Shown piece after piece: positions 1-5,038 of a stretch of 5,041 nt of DNA. The stretch's first letter is position 1. Each line of letters starts with the position of its first letter. Source of the DNA: an uncultured Oscillospiraceae bacterium (GTDB lineage: Bacteria; Bacillota; Clostridia; Oscillospirales; Acutalibacteraceae). The DNA lies in assembly GCA_900553525.1 (NCBI GenBank), contig USDZ01000125.1:1-5041 (forward strand). The letters are read 5' to 3'. Position numbers and translations under genes: made by a program. A model generated the notes under the pieces. The model did no database searches and was not told the origin of the DNA. It saw only the letters and a program-made list of their open reading frames with translations.

Positions 1-1
1 G

Positions 2-820
2 TTTATGACCATTCCACGGCTGCCCGCCAACCGGATGGCCGCGTTGGCGTCGATTTTCAGCGGGGAATTTTTAGGAGAGAGTCTGCGGAATTTCGCGGAA
101 GCCTTCAAAATCGCCGTGACGCAGCGTGACGGCCTGGTCTGGAACAGCATGGACGGCTTTGGAATCACATATCTGTTTTCGCTGCCCTTTACGGTGATGG
201 GAATGCTGCGCGGCGTGATGGGCCGGAAGGAAGAACGCCCGGCTTTCGGGTCGGTGATGAACGCTTGGTTCTGTGCCGCGCTGGTGCTGACGTTTGTGGT
301 GGAGCCGAACATCAACCGGATCAATGCCCTGTGGATTCCTTGGCTCTATTATACGACTTTGGGCGTCTCGGCTGTGGCGGAAGTCCGCCGGCTGTTTCGA
401 ACCGCGACGGCTGGTCTGTATACGGCGGCGTTTTTGCTCTTTGTCACCCAATATGGCACTGGGTACCAGGAGAAAATGAAAACCGCGTTTGAAGATTCCT
501 TTGGAGAAGCGGTTGTCTATGCGGCCGGGTCCGGGGCCGAACGGGTATATGTTACCGACCAGGTAAACGGCGCTTACGCGCTGACCTTATTCTATACGGC
601 CGAAGATCCCGTCGAATTCCGCGAAACGGCTGTGATCGCCAATCCCGGGGCCATGTTTGAGCGAGTGACCTCTTTCGGGCGCTTTTATTTCGACACGCCG
701 GTATCCCTGCCGGAGGGGAGTGCTGCGGTGGTGCGGAACGAAACGGCGGAGCAGGACCGGTATGCTTCGTATCAGAAGACCCGCTTTGAACGATTTACGG
801 TTTTGGAAAATACAACATAA
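2..820 (+). CDS. Membrane glycosyltransferase of GT-C / PMT-like type, C-terminal part (5'-truncated by window edge)
   Basis: The frame is open to the left edge of the window, so this is the 3' part of a longer gene; the ATG at position 5 has no visible ribosome binding site and is probably an internal methionine. Counting from that methionine, 271 residues are visible. Hydrophobic segments lie at about residues 52-72, 84-102, 108-128 and 135-150, followed by a soluble domain (about 155-271) with a mixed alpha/beta look. The segment EPNINRINALWIPWLYY (100-116) resembles the late membrane helices of polyprenol-phosphate-dependent GT-C glycosyltransferases (PMT/ArnT-like), which transfer a sugar from a lipid carrier on the outer face of the membrane. 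The catalytic acidic residues of such enzymes sit in the N-terminal part, which is missing here, so the assignment rests on topology and overall resemblance. Only 43 bases and no terminator separate it from the thioesterase gene, so co-transcription is likely. An unrelated polytopic membrane protein remains possible. Confidence 0.6.
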   Translation, partial: FMTIPRLPANRMAALASIFSGEFLGESLRNFAEAFKIAVTQRDGLVWNSMDGFGITYLFSLPFTVMGMLRGVMGRKEERPAFGSVMNAWFCAALVLTFVVEPNINRINALWIPWLYYTTLGVSAVAEVRRLFRTATAGLYTAAFLLFVTQYGTGYQEKMKTAFEDSFGEAVVYAAGSGAERVYVTDQVNGAYALTLFYTAEDPVEFRETAVIANPGAMFERVTSFGRFYFDTPVSLPEGSAAVVRNETAEQDRYASYQKTRFERFTVLENTT

Positions 821-863
821 ACCCATGATGTGGTCCGGATGACAAAAAGGGGAGAAGCTATCG

Positions 864-1652
864 ATGGACAAAATAATTTATCCGGTCAAGCCGGATTATG
901 ACTGGAAGGCCCGTGTGACTTCGTTCGATGCGGGCCGGGACCGGCGGCTCCGGCTATCCAGTCTTCTGCGGTTTCAGCAGGAGGCAGGGGAACGGCATTT
1001 TGGCGATGCAGGACTGACTTATTGGGAATTCTATCGGCGAGGGATGATTTTTGTCCTCACCCGCCTGCAAGTAGAGATTCGGCGTCTGCCCGAATTGGAG
1101 GAGGAGGTTACGCTGCGGACCTGGCACCGGGATTCCAAGGGCGCCCAGATGTTCCGCTGCTACCAGCTGCTGGACGCTCAGGGACAGATTTTCACCGAAG
1201 GGGTCTCGTCCTTCGCGCTCGTGGATGTGGAAAGCCACCGGCCCCTGCGCCCGACGGTTTTCGAGCAGCTTGGCGAGATGTGCCAGCCCGACCGCCACAA
1301 CGGCTGTCCGGATCCGGGCAGGCTCCGGGTGCCCGAGGGACTTGAAGAGGTCGGCATCCGGACGGTTTATTGGTCGGACACCGATTATAATGGGCATTTG
1401 AACAACACGGTCTACGCCGATATACTCTGCGATTTCGTGCCGGGAGGACTAAAAGGCCGTCGGATCGCCGGATTTTCCATTTCCTATGAGAGAGAGGCGC
1501 TGGAAGGGGAGACTCTTCGAATCCGGGCGGCGGAACTGCCGGACGATGACGGCTGCGGCAAGGTCTGGATGACGGGGGAACACGGCCGCGGCCGCTGCTT
1601 TACGGCTTGGCTCCGGTTGCACCAGGCGGGAGGACCGGATGACCGACTTTGA
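864..1652 (+). CDS. Acyl-ACP thioesterase (FatA/FatB-like, double hotdog)
   Basis: A 262-residue protein that should hydrolyse acyl-ACP thioesters in the cytosol, releasing free fatty acids from the type II fatty acid synthesis carrier. The N-terminal hotdog (about 8-130) has the expected opening: a strand (ARVTSFDAG), then a long helix with FQQEAGERHF and the GMIFVLTRLQVEI strand. The C-terminal hotdog (about 160-255) carries the family signature D174-x-N176-x-H178-x-N180-N181, and further on ISYEREALEGE, where E211 matches the catalytic Glu of the plant YRREC motif. The position of the plant Cys is Ala here (A212). Length fits bacterial members of the family. The ATG start is supported by AAAGGGGAG at 846-854, 9 bases upstream. 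The 3' end overlaps the next gene by 14 bases, suggesting translational coupling. Chain-length specificity cannot be read from sequence alone. Confidence 0.93.
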   Translation: MDKIIYPVKPDYDWKARVTSFDAGRDRRLRLSSLLRFQQEAGERHFGDAGLTYWEFYRRGMIFVLTRLQVEIRRLPELEEEVTLRTWHRDSKGAQMFRCYQLLDAQGQIFTEGVSSFALVDVESHRPLRPTVFEQLGEMCQPDRHNGCPDPGRLRVPEGLEEVGIRTVYWSDTDYNGHLNNTVYADILCDFVPGGLKGRRIAGFSISYEREALEGETLRIRAAELPDDDGCGKVWMTGEHGRGRCFTAWLRLHQAGGPDDRL

Positions 1653-2406
1653 GGAGGCCAAGCGGCGCGGGATGCTGCATTTGCAGGAGAGGGACGGGAT
1701 CGGCACCCTTCGGGAACGAAGCCTCCACGCGATCCTTAAATACTGGGTTGAACCGGATGAAAGCCGGCACGAGGCGAAGCTTCCCGGCGGCTTGGTGGCG
1801 GATATTTGCGATGGGGAACAGGCGGTGGAGATTCAGACGGGAAGCGCCTACCCGCTGCGGGGGAAGCTCGAGCGCCTGCTTCCGCTTATGCCAGTCACGG
1901 TCGTTCTGCCGGTGGTGCGGCGGAAAACCCTGGTCTGGCTGGATCCCGACACCAGGGAAGCGTCCGTGCCCCGAAAATCGCCCCGGGTGGGAGGCTTCTG
2001 GGATCGGCTCCCCGACCTGTACTGGTTGCTGCCCTATCTGGCCCAGCCGGGTCTGACGATCCGGCTGGTGGAATTGGATCTGGAGGAATTCCGGACCCGG
2101 GACGGCTGGGGTCGGGACGGGAAACGCGGGTCCCATCGGCTGGAGCGTATCCCTGTCGCGCTCGGGGAGGAACGGTGGCTGCGAAGCCCCGCCGACTGCG
2201 CCGGTCTGCTGCCCGCCGGACTGCCCGGTTCATTTACCACGGCCGATTTGAAAAAAGCCGGAAGGCTCTCTCCCAAAAAAGCCGGATACGCCATAAACTT
2301 TTTGTATAAATATAAAGCTGTAATACGAATAGGAAAATCCAGTAACGCCTATCTCTATCGCCTTGTGGGGTCGGAAAAGGCCGAGATAGTGGACGCCACC
2401 CGGTGA
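1639..2406 (+). CDS. Conserved-looking protein with PD-(D/E)XK-like core and C-terminal winged-helix-like region
   Basis: A 255-residue soluble protein without signal peptide or membrane segment. After a helix containing E26 (RERSLH), the region 43-82 reads as acidic residue, strand with D55 (GGLVADI), strand AVEIQTGS with E64-x-Q66, then a basic helix (RGKLERLLP) and the strand VTVVLPVVRRKTLVW. This E...D...ExQ order is that of PD-(D/E)XK nuclease-fold proteins with Gln in place of the catalytic Lys. The C-terminal part (about 198-242: FTTADLKKAGRL, AGYAINFLYKYKAVIRIGKS, NAYLYRL) resembles a winged helix-turn-helix. I recall similar proteins of unknown function in Bacillota but cannot name the family with certainty. 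The ATG at 1639 is preceded by GGGAGGA (1628-1634) at 4 bases; the ATG at 1672 with GAGGAGG (1651-1657) is a weaker alternative because the spacing is 14. It overlaps the thioesterase gene by 14 bases. The last 130 bases are visibly more AT-rich than the rest. Nuclease activity, DNA binding and role are inference only. Confidence 0.8.
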   Translation: MTDFEEAKRRGMLHLQERDGIGTLRERSLHAILKYWVEPDESRHEAKLPGGLVADICDGEQAVEIQTGSAYPLRGKLERLLPLMPVTVVLPVVRRKTLVWLDPDTREASVPRKSPRVGGFWDRLPDLYWLLPYLAQPGLTIRLVELDLEEFRTRDGWGRDGKRGSHRLERIPVALGEERWLRSPADCAGLLPAGLPGSFTTADLKKAGRLSPKKAGYAINFLYKYKAVIRIGKSSNAYLYRLVGSEKAEIVDATR

Positions 2407-2425
2407 AGGAGAGCAGAGAGTAAAA

Positions 2426-2500
2426 GCCTGCATCTTCTTCTCAAGAAGAGAGTGCGTGGCAAAATACCGCTTTGCAACGCACTCCAAAACGGCCTGCAGG
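2426..2500 (+). ncRNA. Predicted three-way-junction RNA element in the operon 3' region (candidate)
   Basis: Three pairings fit together without gaps on the helix-joining side. P1 is CCTGCA (2427-2432) with TGCAGG (2495-2500), extendable by a G-T pair at 2426/2501. P2 follows at once: TCTTCTT (2433-2439), loop CTC, AAGAAGA (2443-2449). P3 follows at once: GAGTGCGT (2450-2457) with ACGCACTC (2477-2484), a G/A mismatch (2458/2476), then GCAAA (2459-2463) with TTTGC (2471-2475) and loop ATACCGC. A 10-base linker CAAAACGGCC (2485-2494) closes the junction. The heptamer GCCTGCA occurs twice, at 2426-2432 and 2492-2498. The element starts 20 bases after the stop of the preceding gene and is followed 10 bases later by a strong terminator, so it would lie in that transcript's 3' end or be a separate small RNA. 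No clear separate promoter was found. A palindromic repeat of mobile origin is the main alternative. Confidence 0.45.
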
Positions 2501-2509
2501 TCATACAGG

Positions 2510-2553
2510 AAAACGCGGTTTCGCATCCTGCCAGATGCGAAACCGCGTTTTTT
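2510..2553 (+). terminator. Strong Rho-independent terminator, 18-bp perfect stem
   Basis: The arms 2510-2527 (AAAACGCGGTTTCGCATC) and 2534-2551 pair perfectly over 18 bp around the 6-base loop CTGCCA (2528-2533), and the 3' arm runs into six T at 2548-2553. It ends the three-gene + strand operon. The four A at 2510-2513 give TTTT on the other strand, and the - strand gene ends at 2594, so the same hairpin probably also stops that transcript, less efficiently because its T run is shorter. Confidence 0.93.
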
Positions 2554-2593
2554 CCATTCCTTCGGCTATTCCTTGCTTTCCGGAACATTCCCT

Positions 2594-3301
2594 TCAAGAA
2601 AAATAGGGGCGAAGTATGTCGTGATATTCCGCGGGGATCGTATAACACTGCACGGTATACGGCTTTGGGGAACCATCCGTGTCAAAGCGGTCTATCGGGA
2701 TCGCGGTCGTTATGACCCATCTGCCGTCTACTGTTCCCATATAACCGACAAACTCGGTGGCAACGGGGCAGCCTTCGTAACCAAAATACAAGGGACGCAT
2801 CCGTTGTCTTTCTGTCAGTTGGAAAATAGCATCCGTTTGATACGCAAAGTCCGGTTTTGCGGAGGATACCAGGTCTGCCGCTGCATCACAGAACGCGCTG
2901 TCCGTAATTCTGTCTCCATTCCAAACGGCGACCGTCACCCTGCCCGACGACGGAATGGAGAAGTCTTCCCGAACCAATAAATACTGATCGAGGAAAGAAC
3001 GAAAGACGATAAACGTATGGGAGGGATCTTCTTCCACCTCGTTTATGTCCCAGCCGTCTATGGTTTTCGCAATGGTTTTTCCCTCATGATATGTACCGCC
3101 GCAGTGGACATATTGATGCCCTTGCCAGAAAACGGTTTCCTCAGCGCCGCGTCTCGCCGAATAGTCGACCACAATGACGCCGCTGTAAAGGAGAAAAGCG
3201 ACCAGCGCGACAACGCATAAAGATAGAATGCCGAGTATCCATATAGGCCTTCGATTTTCCCTCACATTCACCACGGTCCTTTCTCTTTCAAGAATAACCA
3301 T
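2594..3301 (-). CDS. Hypothetical membrane-anchored extracytoplasmic protein
   Basis: I do not recognise this protein. It has 235 residues from the ATG at 3301. A short basic N-terminus (RENRRP, 14-19) precedes one strongly hydrophobic segment at about 20-45, with no lipobox and no convincing signal peptidase site. This predicts an N-in, C-out membrane anchor with a soluble outer domain of about 190 residues. The outer domain is rich in beta-like stretches (VFWQGHQYVHCGG, RVTVAVWNGD, FVGYMGTVDGRWVITTAIP) and holds four cysteines (C67, C138, C178, C219) that could form disulfides. No catalytic signature was found. The ATG has only a weak upstream GGATGA; AGAAAGGA at 3277-3284 sits 5 bases from the GTG at 3271 (codon 11) and 11 from the GTG at 3265 (codon 13), so the true start may be 10-12 codons later, leaving the anchor intact. 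Base composition is visibly less GC-rich than the flanking genes. It stands alone, convergent with the left operon and separated from the helicase by 434 bases. Confidence 0.78.
   Translation of the reverse strand: MVILERERTVVNVRENRRPIWILGILSLCVVALVAFLLYSGVIVVDYSARRGAEETVFWQGHQYVHCGGTYHEGKTIAKTIDGWDINEVEEDPSHTFIVFRSFLDQYLLVREDFSIPSSGRVTVAVWNGDRITDSAFCDAAADLVSSAKPDFAYQTDAIFQLTERQRMRPLYFGYEGCPVATEFVGYMGTVDGRWVITTAIPIDRFDTDGSPKPYTVQCYTIPAEYHDILRPYFS
3277..3284 (-). promoter_or_regulatory. Ribosome binding site favouring a downstream GTG start for the 2594-3301 gene
   Basis: The - strand reads AGAAAGGA here, a much better Shine-Dalgarno match than anything ahead of the ATG at 3301. It lies inside the longest ORF, 5 bases before the GTG at 3271-3269 and 11 before the GTG at 3265-3263. 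The GTG at 3274-3272 is only 2 bases away and is unlikely to be used. Confidence 0.45.
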
Positions 3302-3322
3302 GCGGAATCATCCGGAATAAAG

Positions 3323-3352
3323 AATATAAGTTCAGCTTTTTGGATTTATGAA
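3323..3352 (-). promoter_or_regulatory. Possible promoter for the 2594-3301 gene (TTCATA - 18 - TATATT)
   Basis: On the - strand TTCATA (3352-3347) lies 18 bases ahead of TATATT (3328-3323). The -35 box is a partial match and the -10 box matches five of six. Transcription would begin near 3316, about 45 bases before the GTG at 3271. A direct repeat CGGAAT at 3303-3308 and 3313-3318, one helical turn apart, would lie just after the start site and could be an operator, which is speculation. Confidence 0.35.
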
Positions 3353-3359
3353 ATTGGGC

Positions 3360-3365
3360 ATTATA
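3360..3365 (-). promoter_or_regulatory. Perfect -10 box TATAAT on the - strand, alternative promoter for the 2594-3301 gene
   Basis: The - strand reads TATAAT exactly, giving a start near 3353 and a leader of about 50-80 bases. No good -35 hexamer is found 16-18 bases upstream and there is no TGn extension, so it is a weaker claim than the hexamer alone suggests. Confidence 0.3.
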
Positions 3366-3367
3366 CG

Positions 3368-3556
3368 GTGCCGGCAAACCGAGGATTATTGTCCGAGGAC
3401 AGGGGGATTTTCGAGCGGTTAAAAATGGATGCGTTTGACGTACAAGAAGAAATCGAAATCATCGACCTGATAAATGACGGCGGGTATCCCGCCAAAAAGG
3501 CCGCACCCAGGGCAAGGGAACGGGCCAAACGCGGTACACAGAACCGATCGCGTTAG
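3368..3556 (+). CDS. Doubtful small ORF (62 codons from GTG, 43 from ATG at 3425)
   Basis: The frame runs from a GTG at 3368, or from an ATG at 3425, to a TAG at 3554-3556. The part after the ATG looks protein-like: an acidic amphipathic stretch (FDVQEEIEIIDLINDG) followed by a strongly basic tail (PAKKAAPRARERAKRGTQNR). Neither start has a convincing Shine-Dalgarno sequence; the nearest purine run, AGGGGGA at 3400-3406, is about 19 bases from the ATG. A weak + strand promoter-like pair, TTGGAT (3340-3345) and TATACG (3362-3367) with 16-base spacing, lies ahead. It may be a real small protein, the remnant of a decayed gene, or chance. I do not recognise it. Confidence 0.22.
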   Translation: MPANRGLLSEDRGIFERLKMDAFDVQEEIEIIDLINDGGYPAKKAAPRARERAKRGTQNRSR

Positions 3557-3567
3557 CCAATGTATTC

Positions 3568-3601
3568 AAAAAAGAGGCCGACAGGGTATCCCTGTCTCTT
3601 T
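3568..3601 (-). terminator. Rho-independent terminator on the - strand, likely for the DEAD-box helicase transcript
   Basis: GACAGGG (3580-3586), loop TAT, and CCCTGTC (3590-3596) form a 7-bp perfect stem. It is extended by AAAGA (3571-3575) with TCTTT (3597-3601) across a 4-base bulge GGCC on the + strand. Read on the - strand, the structure ends in six T (3573-3568). It lies about 135 bases after the helicase stop codon. The + strand side has only three T and no run beyond the stem, so termination in that direction is not expected. Confidence 0.7.
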
Positions 3602-3735
3602 GCCAAAACGATTTAGGGGAGAGTGTACGGCTTTTGGGTTCCACGCGTTCAGACGGGTTGACGAGCCTCCCTTGTGGCGCAGCCTATGGAATTCGAGGGA
3701 TGCGGAAATGACAAAAAATGGGCTGACGACGGCTA
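3602..3735. other. Helicase 3' untranslated region, no gene seen
   Basis: Between the helicase stop and its terminator I see no ORF with a credible start and no strong hairpin. Together with 3302-3567 it makes a 434-base stretch whose only supportable contents are the promoter-like boxes, the doubtful small ORF and the - strand terminator. Confidence 0.5.
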
Positions 3736-4926
3736 TTAGAGAGTCTTGTTTTCCAAATGTTCTCGAACGGAGGAGCCGTCGCTGAGGACCAGATGGCCGC
3801 CGGCGTCGAAGGAGACGTCGCGGATATCCGAACGGGTGTATTTTTTGATGTCCCGGATGCGGAACCGGTCGCCCGGCGTCATGAAGGTGAAAGCGGCGCC
3901 GTGGCGTTTAGCCCGGCCGGTGCGTCCAATGCGGTGGAGGTAATATTCGTTTTCGTCGGGGATATCGTAATTGAACACCGCCTCTACGTCGTCGACGTCG
4001 ATCCCCCGGGCTGCCACGTCGGTGGCGACCAGGATCTCGAATTGGCCCTCCCGGAATCCTTTCATCACCCGGTTGCGCTGTGACTGCGGGATATCCCCGT
4101 GGAGGGCGTCGGCGCTCCGACCCATCCGGCGGAGCTTGTCCCCTAAGCGGCGGACGGTGCTCTTCATGTTGCAGAACACCATCACCCGTTTTAGGTCCAA
4201 ATCGTCGATGATCCGGCACATGTCCTCCAGCCGCCGGTCGCCGGAGGAGATCAAACTAAACTGCGCGATATGGGGACGATTGTCCCCCTCGGCTTCGACG
4301 GTGATCTCCACGGCCGCGTGCTGGTATTCCCACGCCACATCCATCACCTCGCGGGAGATGGTAGCGCTGAACATGACCACCTGGGTATCGCCAGGGGTGG
4401 CGTTGAGGATTTTACGCACGTCCTTGATAAAGCCCATTTTGAGCATCTCATCGGCCTCGTCCAGAACAGCGGTGTAAACATTGCCCAAAAACACCGTGCC
4501 TCGACCCATGTGATCGAGAAGGCGGCCCGGAGTCGCTACCAGGATATGCGGCGTTTTCTTGAGCGCCGCGAGCTGTTTAGGCATGGGCTGGCCGCCGTAT
4601 ACCGAGACGATACGCACCTCGGGCAAAAAAGCGGCGAGCTGCCGCAGTTCTTCGGCGATCTGGATGCAGAGTTCCCGGGTGGGGCAGACCACCACCGCCT
4701 GGGTATCGGTTTCTTTCATCCGCAGATTTTCGAGCAGCGGGATACCGAAAGCGCAGGTTTTGCCGGTGCCGGTGGGCGCCTTGGCGATTACGTCGCGTCC
4801 ATCCAGCATGGCGGGAATGGTTCTCGCCTGGACCGGTGTGGGGGCGGAAAAGCCCATTCGATGGACGGCTTTCAATACTTCGGGGGTCAAATCCAGTTCT
4901 TCAAAGCTGGCAATATCTTCGGTCAT
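3736..4926 (-). CDS. DEAD-box ATP-dependent RNA helicase (minimal two-domain core)
   Basis: A complete 396-residue DEAD-box protein of helicase superfamily 2, which unwinds short RNA duplexes with ATP in the cytosol, typically in ribosome assembly, RNA turnover or cold adaptation. Motifs appear in order: Q motif with F8 and Q33 (TPVQ), motif I APTGTGKT (50-57), Ia PTREL (82-86), GG (111-112), Ib TPGR (132-135), II DEAD (156-159), III SAT (187-189), IV VMVFCN (248-253), V ATDVAARGID (301-310), and VI HRIGRTGR (331-338). No key residue is missing. After motif VI only about 58 residues remain, so it lacks the long basic or RNA-binding C-terminal extension of DbpA/CsdA-type helicases; any targeting must come from the core or partners. 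The ATG at 4926 has AGAGAGGA (4940-4933) 6 bases upstream. It appears monocistronic, with an extended -10 promoter near 5030-5038 and a terminator at 3568-3601. The exact subfamily (CshA, CshB, RhlE-like) cannot be settled by eye, so no symbol is given. Confidence 0.96.
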   Translation of the reverse strand: MTEDIASFEELDLTPEVLKAVHRMGFSAPTPVQARTIPAMLDGRDVIAKAPTGTGKTCAFGIPLLENLRMKETDTQAVVVCPTRELCIQIAEELRQLAAFLPEVRIVSVYGGQPMPKQLAALKKTPHILVATPGRLLDHMGRGTVFLGNVYTAVLDEADEMLKMGFIKDVRKILNATPGDTQVVMFSATISREVMDVAWEYQHAAVEITVEAEGDNRPHIAQFSLISSGDRRLEDMCRIIDDLDLKRVMVFCNMKSTVRRLGDKLRRMGRSADALHGDIPQSQRNRVMKGFREGQFEILVATDVAARGIDVDDVEAVFNYDIPDENEYYLHRIGRTGRAKRHGAAFTFMTPGDRFRIRDIKKYTRSDIRDVSFDAGGHLVLSDGSSVREHLENKTL

Positions 4927-5023
4927 GCGGATTCCTCTCTGTTCCGGCGCCGCCGGTTTTTAAGGGCTTGGGCTCCAAAATGCAGTCGGATGTACCGAGG
5001 ACCGCCGGAGGCAGCCCCTCCCA
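4927..5023 (-). other. Helicase 5' leader with short hairpins
   Basis: If transcription starts near 5023, the mRNA has a leader of about 95 bases. It can form GGAGG/CCTCC (5021-5017 with 5011-5007) at its 5' end. Just before the ribosome binding site it can form CCGGC/GCCGG (4956-4952 with 4948-4944, loop GGC), ending 3 bases from AGAGAGGA. That stem, read on the + strand, is followed by TTTTT (4957-4961) and so looks like a small terminator pointing away from the gene, though 5 bp is short. Leaders of this size are common ahead of cold-regulated helicase genes; such control here is inference. Confidence 0.35.
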
Positions 5024-5029
5024 TTTCGC

Positions 5030-5038
5030 ATTATATCA
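5030..5038 (-). promoter_or_regulatory. Extended -10 promoter for the helicase gene
   Basis: The - strand reads TGATATAAT (5038-5030), a perfect TGn extension plus a perfect TATAAT, which often works without a good -35 box. The -35 region lies beyond the window edge and cannot be assessed. The start site would be near 5023. Confidence 0.65.

Noticed and set aside
954..1397. 147-codon - strand ORF
   Set aside because: It is antisense to the thioesterase, whose motifs are unmistakable, and has no ribosome binding site or recognisable product.
1600..2136. 178-codon - strand ORF
   Set aside because: It is antisense to the thioesterase and nuclease-fold-like genes, its composition is Pro/Gly/Arg-rich as expected from a GC-rich shadow frame, and no family was recognised.
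2230..2648. Two - strand ORFs of 97-98 codons
   Set aside because: They read through the hairpins, where open frames arise from the palindromes, and overlap the end of a convincing + strand gene.
2456..2980. 174-codon + strand ORF
   Set aside because: It runs across the structured element and terminator and lies antisense to the better supported membrane protein gene; its product has no coherent domain or hydrophobic pattern.
3479..3493. Hairpin GGCGGG-TAT-CCCGCC, sharing GGGTATCCC with the hairpin at 3580-3596
   Set aside because: There is no T run on either side and the stem is short; two copies of a 9-base palindrome 100 bases apart may be chance and lie partly in the doubtful small ORF.
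3459..3644. 61-codon - strand ORF
   Set aside because: It spans the - strand terminator stem and has no ribosome binding site.
3971..4477. 168-codon + strand ORF
   Set aside because: It is antisense to the DEAD-box helicase core motifs; its Ser/Arg/Thr-rich product is typical of a shadow frame.
4944..4961. CCGGC/GCCGG hairpin followed by TTTTT as a + strand terminator
   Set aside because: The stem is only 5 bp with a 3-base loop and no + strand gene ends nearby, so it is noted only as a leader hairpin of the helicase transcript.
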